Shown piece after piece: positions 1 through 10,304 of a stretch of 64,000 nucleotides of DNA (the first letter of the stretch is position 1; each line of letters begins with the position of its first letter). Position numbers and translations under genes: made by a program. The notes below the pieces were generated by a model. That model had not been told where the DNA came from. It saw only the letters and a program-made list of their open reading frames with translations, and ran no database searches. The stretch comes from Chrysaora quinquecirrha (lineage: Eukaryota; Cnidaria; Scyphozoa; Semaeostomeae; Pelagiidae), in assembly GCA_014526335.1 (NCBI GenBank), contig JACTAT010000036.1:2306692-2370691 (forward strand), given 5' to 3'.

Positions 1-2283
1 TTGCACTACGATGTCTGGCGTTTCGTGTGCGAAAATGCGTGATTATATTAGGAAATTATCCCCAGATGCTCGTAAATCGCAACTAAGAGCGTCCAGAATC
101 AAAATTTTTCTTGGGAGTTTCCCAGACCCCGCTGGGGCTACGCACATTCGGCGTTCACTGAATCGGGGTTCGGCCAACTTGGCCCTGAAATGGGAGCAGA
201 ATTAATCTGGAAATGGTTGTCGATAGATTCAAAACTATGCACCGTTGTGAACCAATAAAGACCAACACGATATGAAGATAAGGAATCTATTCTAGCATAG
301 ATAAGAATATGTTTCTATGTCATAAGCCCCCTCGTCGGGGAGACTAGCCCCCTAACCGGGCAAAGCCTAGCGCCACCCCTGCTACATCTACATCCAAAAC
401 TACTGCTGTCAGGAAATATTAATATACCCCCCCCAGAGGATAGTACGTACGTTACTGATCGAGGGGGGCTCTTATCTTACCGACTACCATCACAAAGACA
501 GGTGCATGGGCTATTCTGAATGTTTAAGGCAGCAATGCTCGTGCAGCAAGAAGTAATTGATTATTTGCGGGACTTATATATTTAAAATTCGTTAGTATAT
601 ACGATAATTGGAGCAATCTTTTATTGATATAGGAAACACGTTTCATTTTTACCATCTTCCTTTTCTTCATCGTGAGCAAGATTTAAAAAAACATAAAATT
701 GGTAATTATTTGTGCTCAGGGTTGCTCGGCCCCAAATTTTGCCTCTTAAAATTAAACCGAAACCCCTAATTATGCCTCCTAAAACTGTCTAAAAGTACCC
801 AAAATTTGCCTCAGAAATTTCTGCAAAGCTCGTAAATTTGCGCCAGGTAAAGATAAAAGAACTGCTGTAAGTAACAGAAATTTCGCCTTTGAATCTCAGA
901 TATTTTCCCAAAATCTATGTGAAACATCTGCCACGTCTCGTGATTTTTAGAAGGATGAAAAATTGCATCTGTGACATTTCGTATAGATTTGCATCAATTT
1001 TCGCATTATGCTTGCTACCTTCGATTTCATAAAGCCAGTCGCGAAACAAATCGAAGCTAGAGCTCAGCAAAGTTTTCTATGATGATATAATGTACAGTAA
1101 GCGTAGTGGTGTCAAATCGAGCATTGGCGTAATATCGCAAGCATTGGTACACAGATTTTACAGACCCACCAACTTATAATGTAGGCACAGACCGGGCATA
1201 GACCCTATAATATAGGTAATAACAAGCCATCAGTGTATAAGACTTCCTAGACCATATTGTTCCTTGAAATCGTACTAAGGACATTTTTGACGCGATACTA
1301 ACACTATTCGGACTCAAATAACGTGAAATTTTTTAGTTTTTTTGAATTTCCTTACTCTTTTATATTGGGATTTGGCTAAAATCATACCAATTTTTAGAGA
1401 ATTTAATGGCCAAAAACCCACCCATATGAGCGGAACATACCCGTACCCAAATTGTACTAAGTGCTCCTCCAAAGTACCCCCCCCCCCCGGGTGTTAGAAT
1501 AAGGGAAGGAATTGAAACTAAGATAGAATCATATCCCGTTTCCCGAATTTATCCCCTGCCAGGGATGGCCAGTAGAGCGACAAATGTTCAGAAATTTGAG
1601 GGTATTCAGCGGTATAGAGGGACATCATGAGTGATTCAAAGGGATTTCATGATTCTCGTGGAGTGGAAAACGATATCCTCCATGCACAGAATAGAAAAAC
1701 TACAGGCATTACAGGGATAGGCAATCATCAGAGGCGGGAGGACATCTAGAAGTGCCTAATTCCCCTTTATCAAATACTACTTAAATGCTTGACACGGGGA
1801 GAATTCTTAAATATTGATGGGTGGCCAGAATGGGTGAATATTTCCATTGGTTTTAACCGAGGATGGGTATGCTTTTTAGTTCTTTTACCTGAGAAAAGGT
1901 GCATTTTTCAAGAAATTCAGCTGATAATTGGTGTCTTTGCAGACTCAACAGCCGAGATTCACTCTTTTTCGGCGAAAATCTGCCTACTAATTATTGCACA
2001 GCCATTGCTATGCTTCGGCAAGAATGCCGATAAGGAGAATAATTGCTGTAGCTGTAAGACCGTGGAACCGAAAAACGTGGAGCCGCACTTGAAGAGATCA
2101 GCCTTCAATACATTCTAATGTGAAGTCATCTGGACTTCATGAATCTTTCAAGCTTATACAGAGTGCCTTCTGTTCTTTTATCCTTTTTTCCCACTCACAA
2201 GGCTACATAGGGTAGAAAGGCTTTGCAGTGCTCATTCGCTTTAATACCGGCTGTTAGAAGGTTACCTTCAATATTGCGAATAC
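1..2283. other. intergenic, no gene recognised
   Basis: I see no supportable gene here. Short open frames exist (for example 1789-2118) but have no recognisable motif or splice context. The region has C/G homopolymer runs near 425, 465 and 1478-1490. The run at 1478-1490, ending in CCCGGG, resembles the right end of the CCCGGG..GTAC MITE family seen at 44.4 and 61.1 kb, but I could not find a left end. Short repeats of 'gcctc.taaaa' type lie at 735-815. Confidence 0.5.
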
Positions 2284-2361
2284 GAATTCAACTAATAAGA
2301 CTACTAGCTATACGCTAGACATGAATTCAACTAATAAGAATACAAGCTATACGCTTTTAAA
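2284..2361 (+). repeat. 39-bp tandem duplication spanning the GPCR start codon
   Basis: Two adjacent 39-bp units (2284-2322 and 2323-2361) are nearly identical, both beginning GAATTCAACTAATAAGA. The period is a multiple of three and both units read the same peptide in the frame of the GPCR that follows. The second unit is preceded by ATG (2321) and the first by ACG (2282), so only the second supplies a start codon. Confidence 0.85.
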
Positions 2362-3295
2362 TGATACGGCTATAATATCATATAGCTGTACGAGAAAAAC
2401 CTCTGGATCATTTGCTATTTTCTTGGCATTAATAGCATGCCCAGTGTACTTTCTCATGTTCAAAATTCTTGTGCATCGTTTTGACTTGAGGCTTCCTCGT
2501 CATAAGATATTGCTCAGCTTAAACATCTCTGACAGCATTCAAATTGCTTCATTGGCGTTGCTTAATATTGTGAGCTTCATTTTCCAAGCAGAAAGTAGCT
2601 CAACTGGCTGTCAAGTGATTCGAAAGTTAATCGAATTCTTTGCCATGGCAACCGTCGTTAGTGCAAGCGGGAGCACCCTTCTGTTGTCTTTCGAGCGCTA
2701 CGTTGCATGCATTCACTGCCTTCGATTACATGAAATTGTCACCGATAAACTGGTCGACAGAGCATTGTACTGCATATGGGCAGTTGCTTTCATCTGCGGA
2801 TTTCTCGACAAGGAAAGATACGAGCCGAACAACACTGCCGTGGCCTTGGTTTTAACTAAATCAATAAGTATCATTTACACTACTGTGGTTATTACAAGCG
2901 CAGCCATTCTTACGTGCGTTCAAGTTCGCCTGTATCTGCTGTCTCGTAAGAAAATGAAGGTCCTTCCTGTCAATAATGTAGGAGCAGCAGCAGAGGAGAA
3001 CGAAATCAGAAAGGCTGAAATAAAAGTTGCCATCGTGGCAAGCGCAGTTATTGGTTTGTACGTGCTTTCCATGTGCCCATTGGCATTCTACATAATATCT
3101 GTTGGCTTTGACAGCAAGCATGCTGATGCCTCAGCATTCAGATCGGTATCTATGACTCTTGCACAAGTAAACACCGTTGCAAATCCTTTTATCTATGGTC
3201 TTGGTATGGCAGACACAAGACAACAAATCGTGATAGAACTAAGAAAAATGAAAACCGCAGTCGTTGACCTGATCAGTGGAATTTTCAATCTGTAA
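2321..3295 (+). CDS. Class A (rhodopsin-like) G protein-coupled receptor, single exon
   Basis: A 324-residue seven-transmembrane receptor, expected at the plasma membrane. Seen: N-glycosylation sequons in the first 15 residues; TM1 ~30-50; TM2 ~62-88 with LNISD (67-71) in place of the usual LAxAD; Cys97 before TM3; E-R-Y at 125-127 at the end of TM3; TM4 ~146-162; TM5 ~178-206; a short third loop with an acidic/basic stretch (~210-232); TM6 ~233-258, lacking a canonical CWxP; NPFIY at 288-292 at the end of TM7; and a short C-tail. The ligand is not inferable. The ATG at 2321 is the first Met after the in-frame stop at 2255. However, an AG at 2257 follows a weak pyrimidine tract, so an upstream exon that would also code through the 39-bp duplication cannot be excluded. 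Intronless GPCRs are common in cnidarians. Confidence 0.88.
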   Translation: MNSTNKNTSYTLLNDTAIISYSCTRKTSGSFAIFLALIACPVYFLMFKILVHRFDLRLPRHKILLSLNISDSIQIASLALLNIVSFIFQAESSSTGCQVIRKLIEFFAMATVVSASGSTLLLSFERYVACIHCLRLHEIVTDKLVDRALYCIWAVAFICGFLDKERYEPNNTAVALVLTKSISIIYTTVVITSAAILTCVQVRLYLLSRKKMKVLPVNNVGAAAEENEIRKAEIKVAIVASAVIGLYVLSMCPLAFYIISVGFDSKHADASAFRSVSMTLAQVNTVANPFIYGLGMADTRQQIVIELRKMKTAVVDLISGIFNL

Positions 3296-3377
3296 ACTTT
3301 CGTTGACTTTTCACTGTGCATAACTTTAATAGATTTTACGGGTTCTAAACAAAATATAATCGTTACTTACATTACCG

Positions 3378-3855
3378 AATAGACCTTTTCAAAGAGGTCT
3401 GGGTCGGCGCGACATTTTTCTGGAAAATGGTAGATATAGTGAGTAAAGGAATCCTCTCCACGTGCAACGACTTTGACCGTCATGCAGCAGATTTTACTTT
3501 GAATTCATGAATAATGGAAGACTAAGAGAGAAAAGGAATCTGTGGCATTAAATGTTATGAATATCTGTAGAAACTCGTGAAACAAGATGCAAGTAACTCA
3601 CAAAAAGGAAAATACTTGACTAAATGCCTCCTGGAGCAAATAAACTGGTACTTGAAACCTTTCTTTCACATTAACAGCATTAACTCACATTTAACTTGAA
3701 TTTGAAGCAAAATTTGCTGCAATATATCTCCTTAAAAGACTAACGACTGCATTGCTTGTCTTTGCAGATGGAGACTGAGGATTCCCTTACTCAATATATC
3801 TACCATTTTCCAGAAAAATGTCGGGTCGACCCAGACCTCTTCGAAAAGATCTATT
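3378..3855. mobile_element. Non-autonomous inverted-repeat element, ~478 bp
   Basis: The arms 3378-3455 and 3778-3855 are inverted copies about 78 bp long, with a few mismatches; both contain a GACATTTTTCTGGAAAATGG core. The interior (3456-3777) is AT-rich with no coding potential. It lies just downstream of the GPCR stop. A clear target-site duplication is not visible. Probably a MITE or fold-back element. Confidence 0.8.
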
Positions 3856-4320
3856 GAAGAAACAATGTTTAGAAGTTTGCTTTACTTCAGGAGAATTAAC
3901 TAAATGTAACACATATTAATCAACAATACACAACGTTCTGTGTAGCTGTTTATATATGTATCTTATAGAAAACGAACAAATTGAATATCGGATCACAACC
4001 GTGATCTAAATTGCTGCATGATTATAATTGGCTGTAAAATAAATAAGTTAATACTGTATTCGAGGTATTAATCGGTGTATGATCATTATATGTAGATACA
4101 TTTGAAGGTGTTGATGTTTTCCATGGTTATACTAAGTTGGTACTATAAACGCACACACGTCAGAGGCTATCTTTAAAACATGAAATGTGGAATACTGAAA
4201 TGGAATACTGAAATGGAATGAAATGGAATGGAATGAAAACAGAAACAGTATAAAGAGTACCAAAACAGCGAACAGTTTATGAATTTTAATGCTCCAATCA
4301 AATTTTTGCCGTTCGACAAT
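3856..4320. other. intergenic, simple repeats only
   Basis: No gene seen. At 4180-4245 there is a degenerate 'ggaatactgaaat / ggaatgaaat' short tandem repeat. Confidence 0.5.
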
Positions 4321-5150
4321 CATGGGGGCAGATATGGGGGCATTCCATGTTTTGAAGATTTTTTATATTAGGCCATATCTCGACTCATACATTTGCTAGA
4401 AGCACCAAATATAGCCAGGAACATGTTGAATTAGATGCCACATACGAATATAAATGAACTTTGGTCGTCAGACAAACATGGGGGCAGATATGGGGGCATT
4501 CCATGTTTTAAAGATTTTTGATATTCGGCTATATCTCGACTCATACATTTGCTAGACGCACCAAATATAGCCAGGAATATGTTAAATCAGATGCCAAATA
4601 CGATTACGAATGAATTTTGGTCGTCAGACAAACATGGGGGCAGATATGGGGGCATTCCATGTTTTAAAGATTTTTGATATTCGGCTATATCTCGACTTAT
4701 ATAATTGCTAGATGCATAAAATATAGACAGGAATATGTTAAATCAGATGCCAAATACGATTAAGAATGAATTTTGGTCGTCAGACAAAAATGGGGGCAGT
4801 TATGGGGGCATTCCATGTTTTAAAGATTTTTGATATTAGGCCATATCTCGACTCGTACATTTGCTAGAAGCAAAAAATATAGCCAGAAGTATGTTAAATC
4901 AGATGCCAAATACGAATATGAATGAATTTTGGTCGTCAGACAAACATGGGGGCAGATATGGGGGCATTCCATGTTTTAAAGATTTTTGATATTAGGCCAT
5001 ATCTCGACTCGTACATTTGCTAGAAGCAAAAAATATAGCCAGAAGTATGTTAAATCAGATGCCAAATACGAATATGAATGAATTTTGGTCGTCAGACAAA
5101 CATGGGGGCAGATATGGGGGCATTCCATGTTTTAAAGATTTTAAAGATGT
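4321..5150. repeat. 156-bp tandem satellite, five units plus a partial sixth
   Basis: The landmark CATGGGGGCAGATATGGGGG starts at 4321, 4477, 4633, 4789 (variant), 4945 and 5101, giving an exact 156-bp period five times over with no indels. Units differ by scattered substitutions. The array starts abruptly after 'caat' at 4320 and ends within unit six near 5150. No unit contains a coding frame I can support. Confidence 0.95.
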
Positions 5151-5545
5151 TTTAGCCATTAATTAGTATCCTGGTACTTAATAGGATAATACAAATTGCC
5201 AAACATAGTCAAAATATGCGGAAGCCTCTCTTAACCGCTTGACACATTAGAACACCCCTACAAAATTATTGAAGATTGCTTTCCCCGGGGCTTGACAACA
5301 ATGAAGATTTCTGAAAAGATCTCATGAGTCTGTAATTGTGTAGGTGGTTCTCAAGAGTCTTCTCTCCGCTCTGATACCCGTTCAGCGCCAACATAATTTT
5401 TCCTGCCTCATCAGGTCATCACAGAGGTTTTTTGCCCCTATGCAAAGGTGAAAAGTAGAAATATGTAATTGTAGTGTTGTTGTTGTGTAGATATAGTCAC
5501 GTGGGCAATAGGCCTCGTGGTAGATGAATTAATATGGCTACCAAT
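5151..5545. other. intergenic, nothing recognised
   Basis: No coding or RNA feature was recognised between the satellite and the following MITE. Confidence 0.5.
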
Positions 5546-5750
5546 GAGGGTCGTATAGGGGTTCTGGGGAACATGGGAACAAGCCCCAAAATGGCTTAGG
5601 GAACAGGGAACATTTACATGAAGTTAGGGGAACAAGGGAACATTTTGCACATATTTTCAGGGAACACTCTGAAAATTCCACAAATCTCAAGGGAACAAAT
5701 TATAATTTTCTAAGGGAACAGGGGAACAAGGACCCCCCTATACGACCCTC
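5546..5750. mobile_element. 205-bp MITE with 6-bp target-site duplication
   Basis: It begins GAGGGTCGTATAGGGG and ends CCCCTATACGACCCTC, a perfect 16-bp terminal inverted repeat. It is flanked on both sides by ACCAAT (5540-5545 and 5751-5756), read as the target-site duplication. The interior is a string of 'gggaaca' repeats on an AT background with no coding capacity. Confidence 0.9.
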
Positions 5751-5756
5751 ACCAAT

Positions 5757-6804
5757 GCTAGATGTTTTATGATATTGAAGATACTATAACTGGCGACGAG
5801 GATCAACCCAATTTTTAAAGTGTTCAGCATTTGTTTCTTGATCTCGAAGCGTAACATAGAATACGAAAGATACCTCTTTCGTCAAGCAAAGCAATATGAG
5901 CAAGAAACCTTGGATTCCTTTCATTCTAATTTTCATTTGATCCGTTTGACCAGGGCTGACAAAACGTGACCAGCAACATCAGCTTTCCTAAAAAACCTAT
6001 GTTGCTGTTGCTTCATAGCCATGTGAGCACGCAGAAATTCAGTTCAATAGCGATAACTAAATTGCTACAACAAAGCGACAGAATACCCAGAAGAAGAAGT
6101 CACTACGCAATAGCCAATTTAAACACAACGCAAAATTTCTTAAATTGGTACTATACTTTGTTGTAATTATTATGTATCTATATGTGATAACTCTATCGAG
6201 TTCTTTTTAGAATATTCCCAGAATAGAGTGAAACAACAAAGAAGAGGTCGATCTATGTAGTTCCATATTCGACAATCTATTTCATACTATTATAATGTCA
6301 AATGACAACGATCCGTTCTCTCAGTTTACTCAAACGATTTGACTATATTTTCACAACATTCATCAAATAAAGCTCATACAAGGAACTATTTTTTTAATAT
6401 TGACCAATGAAATTAAAGGAATACAAATACGTAAATAAAATCGTGGGCTGTATGAATATAATCTAAATATAAGCTGAATTTCCGTGTTAAGTATAAGAGA
6501 GTTTTTATGACTAATCTAAATCTCGTAGCAATACAGAGGCTCTTACGCCTTTTTACGCAAATGAAACCATCAAACAAGGAAATAACATGTAACAGGAAAA
6601 TATAAAAAATGTTACTCAGACAATTACAAACGCTCATAGGAAAAACAAGAACGTCAATAGGAAAAATGTAAGAATGCGGACACAAACTGCCCAGCGTGCG
6701 TGCGCATGCATGTAGGGCATGTGAAGTTCCCACACTAACCATGTTAGAGAAAAGTGTTTCGAGCCATGACGGTAGTTGATCAACTATACCTGAAACTTAT
6801 GAAT
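5757..6804. other. intergenic; possible LTR-element remnant near 5791
   Basis: TGGCGACGAGGATCA at 5791-5805 resembles the stretch just after the 5' LTR of the TRIM at 55.5 kb (TTGGAGACGAGGATG), so it may be a primer-binding-site remnant of an LTR element. The rest, up to the 3' end of the minus-strand GPCR, is AT-rich with no recognisable gene. Confidence 0.35.
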
Positions 6805-8508
6805 TCATAGTGCACAGTTATTTGCATACTGTTTGTTCTTTTTAAAACGACCACATGACCAAAGTTTCAAGTAGGCCAGCCTGAATTGTTTGCGCACAAT
6901 GACGTAGATCATGGGATTTACAGCCGGGTTTGAGTGTGTCAAACATAATGCAATATGAAGTACCCAAACTGGGATATTTGGTTTTCTTGCGGACATATTC
7001 AACATGTCGATTATTGCGATAGGCACGTTTAATAGTATAAACATACCAACAACAAGTCCAAGCATCTTTATCGCTTTGAACTCCTTTAAGAATTTTGTTC
7101 TTTTGGCTTTGTTTTCTCTTTTCTTTTTAGCAAATGCAAAATTTGAAATGCTTTCAACGATAGCAAGTCTATTTAGTGTCATCTGTTTCGATGAAAAATA
7201 TCGAACAAGTCTAGGCCTAATTGCACTTTCCCCTGTTCTACTGGTATTTTTGTCTGTAGAGCAACCTATTGTTGATGTTGAAGTTGTATTGCTTTTGAAA
7301 ACACTTTCTGAATCTGTTTGACTTCTGATGGAGTTTTTAGCCTCAGATTTAGAGCATGTAGACTGTGATTGTCTGTACTCGCGTCTGCATCGTATGCTAT
7401 GTAGATTTTCTCCAGGCGAAGAAGGTACCGCATGTTGACAACCCGAATCCGAGATTTCATGGATTTCTGTTCTAGAATATTCCTGGTGTATATGCTCATG
7501 AGTTTCTTGAAAGACGTCTCCAGATGAGGGTCTTTGCTCCATGTTTATCAAAAAGAGTGGCGCAGAAGAACATGACAATGCTTTTCTTTTCCATTTGTGA
7601 AGACCTTTACCTATGTTAGACAAATTCTGTTCCCCAGAATCATTCTTTGCTGTCTCAAAAACGTCATCATCATCATAAGAAGCTGAATTCTTGACATCTC
7701 TTTGTAAGTTTCGCTTCAACTCAGCTTGTTTTAGTTTCCATGTGCTGTGATTTTTATACAAAATCTGTCTAACTGCTCTTAAATCTTCATTTTCCTTGTT
7801 TCTTGCTTTATCAAGAATTTGAGATGGGCCATCAAAGGGTGATATAAGGCTCTCTGTAAATTTTCTCCTTTGTAACCAATCCATATCTATTGGTCTGCTA
7901 TTGCTAAATTGTATAGCTATCTCTATGGCATGTCTTCTAGCTACAAGCATAATCTTAATGTACATAGCAATGAAAATCAGCGGTGGCACAAGATCAGTTG
8001 CAGAAACCAAGAATGCTAAATATGTATTCGGCATCAGAATTGAAAATTTACAAATGAAGACTGTTTTGCTCGAATGTGCAACTGGCAGTATATTTGTAAA
8101 CGGTATAACAGTAATAACGAGGGAAATTACCCAGCATACAAGGATCCAAAGAAGAATTCTAGTAGAAATGCCGTGTGTTCTATAGTATAATGGTCTACAG
8201 ATGAAGACGTAGCGGTCAATGGTGATGAGTAATATTGCAAAGACGGATGCAGAAAAGAAAAGCATTGTACAAAATAAACTTGCCTTACACAATTGAAGAT
8301 CGTTCTCAAAAAATAAGGAAATTTTCAAGGGCGTTGCAAGCGACATGAGGAGGTCAGCGATTGCCAGGTTCAGAATGTAGTAATGCGTTGTATTCTGCAA
8401 GTCATGGTACATGCTGATAACTAAGATTGTTGTTAAATTGCCTAGAAATCCAACTATGAATACAATTACCAAATAACCTGCCATTATTGTTGCCACTACG
8501 CCCGCCAT
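6805..8508 (-). CDS. Class A GPCR with a ~285-residue third intracellular loop
   Basis: A 567-residue single-exon receptor. Seen: a very short N-terminus with no sequon; TM1 ~7-31 with G-N (GNLTT, 23-27); TM2 containing LNLAIADLL (46-54); Cys74 and Cys153, the likely ECL1-ECL2 disulfide pair; I-D-R-Y at 97-100; TM4 ~118-140; TM5 ~165-190; a long charged, Ser-rich third intracellular loop (~193-478); TM6 ~480-502 with NVP where CWxP is usual; TM7 ending NPMIY (531-535); and a basic C-tail with WSCGRF, a possible palmitoylation cysteine. The ATG at 8508 follows an in-frame stop about 21 bases upstream. The core resembles aminergic, adenosine or melatonin-type receptors, but no subfamily can be assigned. 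The long loop suggests regulated G-protein or scaffold coupling (inference). Confidence 0.88.
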   Translation of the reverse strand: MAGVVATIMAGYLVIVFIVGFLGNLTTILVISMYHDLQNTTHYYILNLAIADLLMSLATPLKISLFFENDLQLCKASLFCTMLFFSASVFAILLITIDRYVFICRPLYYRTHGISTRILLWILVCWVISLVITVIPFTNILPVAHSSKTVFICKFSILMPNTYLAFLVSATDLVPPLIFIAMYIKIMLVARRHAIEIAIQFSNSRPIDMDWLQRRKFTESLISPFDGPSQILDKARNKENEDLRAVRQILYKNHSTWKLKQAELKRNLQRDVKNSASYDDDDVFETAKNDSGEQNLSNIGKGLHKWKRKALSCSSAPLFLINMEQRPSSGDVFQETHEHIHQEYSRTEIHEISDSGCQHAVPSSPGENLHSIRCRREYRQSQSTCSKSEAKNSIRSQTDSESVFKSNTTSTSTIGCSTDKNTSRTGESAIRPRLVRYFSSKQMTLNRLAIVESISNFAFAKKKRENKAKRTKFLKEFKAIKMLGLVVGMFILLNVPIAIIDMLNMSARKPNIPVWVLHIALCLTHSNPAVNPMIYVIVRKQFRLAYLKLWSCGRFKKNKQYANNCAL

Positions 8509-9184
8509 AATGAATCGGTTACTTTGTTGTCATATGCTAGGCTTGAAAAATCATGGCTGTTAGACCAAACAAGCATGTGAACTCTGTAGAGTGTCCATCC
8601 CTAGGAACTTTCTGAATGTATTAAAACAGTTCTATTTGGCCAGAGTCAAGCGAATGTAAAGAGGAACGTAGACTATCAATCTGTGGCGATACTATCTATA
8701 ATAATATTGCTGTCTTATGAATCAATTAATTCAAAACCAGACTGAAATTTCTCGAACAAATGCTTTGCTTGCAAAATCTTCGCACAAATACTGCAAAGAT
8801 TCCTTACTGAATCACAAGTGAGTTTCACAAGCCAGCTGTATCGTATTGCAAACAAAGAATGATTAATTGAAAGCAGTGGGGTTTCTTACAAATTACAAGA
8901 CATTCTCATGGTGTATTCTTCATCTTAATTAATAGTTCTAACGAATACTAAATTTGTATGTATCTCTTCACTTGAGGGACTAATTATGCATGCTGATATT
9001 TCTTAATTACGTCTTGAGATCAGAATGTTTGCAAAGAAATCTGGAAACTGCGTTAGAAATACCAATCAGTTTGGTGCGATGAGTGAGGATAAGAATTTAG
9101 AATTAAACAATCAATCAAAGAGCATCAAAGCAACATCATGATTGCGATCACTATCGATGATTGCCTTTCGATTCACAATGTTAT
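8509..9184. other. upstream region of the minus-strand GPCR, no feature recognised
   Basis: AT-rich sequence that should contain the receptor's promoter and 5' UTR. I see no clear TATA box, repeat or other gene. Confidence 0.4.
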
Positions 9185-9592
9185 ACCCAGTTTACACGAG
9201 AAAAAATGGGTCGGATCTAAAGTGGATCCGATTTACTTCTGGTAGGGATAGGCCTTGCGTTACACACAATTCGTAGATCCGATCCACTTTTGGTCCGCGA
9301 ACCGACCTACTTTTGGATCGCTTTGAAAAGCGTTTCAGTTTAGATCCGATCTACTTTTGCATCGTGTAAACAGCTGGATCCGATCCAAAACTGGCTCTCT
9401 TTGCAAATATTATTTCAAATTAGTATAGAAATATTCAGTAACCACGCATGCTTTAATTGCTAGACCCAAAAGTGGATCGGATCCGTGCCTTGTGTAAACG
9501 GAAGGCCTTTCAATACCAAAACTAGAACTTCTGGATCTTCTGGATTCGATCCACTTTAGATCCGATCCACTTTCTCTCGAGTAAACGTAGCC
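9185..9592. mobile_element. GATCC-rich MITE with ~45-bp inverted ends
   Basis: The left end (cccaGTTTACACGAGAAAA, then a GGATCTAAAGTGGATC block) and right end (GATCCACTTTAGATCCGATC, then CTCGAGTAAACG) are imperfect inverted repeats of about 45 bp. The interior is rich in GATCC/GGATC blocks facing both ways and holds a second internal GTGTAAAC end near 9365. Relatives lie at 17.2-17.6, 54.7-54.9, 57.06-57.18 and 57.8-58.5 kb. Confidence 0.8.
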
Positions 9593-9628
9593 TTCTTTAG
9601 ACCGAAAGAAATTTTAAACAAAGCTTCA

Positions 9629-9909
9629 GAATTGCAAAAAACAGCGGAAACATTTTTGGACAAACTTGACAGCTTTTTCCGTCTGACACTTCTGGGAGTA
9701 TACACGTCAGAAACAGACCAAAAAATTTGAAAAAAGCGGAATTTATACCCAGATGCGGATCGAAAAGCACCAGTCAGGATCCGCAGCTGGGTATGAATTC
9801 CGCCTTTTTCTACTTTTTCGGTCTGTTTCTAACTTTTATACTCTGACGAATGTCAGACGAAAAATGCTTTTAATTTTTTCAAAAAGGGTTCCGCTGTTTC
9901 TTGCAATTA
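9629..9909. mobile_element. Near-perfect fold-back (palindromic) element, ~280 bp
   Basis: The arms (~9631-9761 and ~9778-9907) are inverted copies around a 16-base loop. The outer ends are AATTGCAAAAAACAGCGGAA and its imperfect complement; the inner ends are GCGGATC / GATCCGC. An open frame at 9753-10073 runs across the right arm and is not credited as a gene. A half copy of the same sequence occurs at 37.69-37.86 kb. Confidence 0.85.
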
Positions 9910-10304
9910 CACAATATTGTGCTCATTTCTTCAGTCTTCGCGCTGTTCATTCTATTCCAGGAAACGTTAGAATAGAAATGTATAAAAATGGGGAAAATTA
10001 CCAAAATCTTCACGAATCGAAGATTTTCAAAATGTACAGATGGAATGAATTTCCCACTCTATTTAATTGTTAGAACTATTTTGACCCCCCGTTTATTTTA
10101 CTCCCCCCCCGCCAAATAGATAGTGAATGCTGTTCCAACCCTCTCAGCAACTCAGCACCTAAGATTATGTACGAAGACCATAATGAGAGAAACAGAAGCA
10201 GAAGCATAAGGCTAAAACAACAACGAAGAAAAGCTGGCATGTAGAAAACACTCAATCATATCAAAAAATATAAACTAGAAGAAAATAGTCAGTTACTTCC
10301 ATCA
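9910..10304. other. intergenic, nothing recognised
   Basis: Contains C-runs near 10085-10111. It would include the 3' UTR of the minus-strand five-exon gene. Confidence 0.4.

Noticed and set aside
1789..2118. 109-residue open frame upstream of the GPCR
   Set aside because: No recognisable domain, signal or splice context, and composition like its surroundings.
6413..6742. 109-residue minus-strand open frame
   Set aside because: It lies in the likely 3' UTR of the minus-strand GPCR and has no recognisable features.
9753..10073. 106-residue open frame
   Set aside because: It runs across the right arm of the fold-back element, which explains it.
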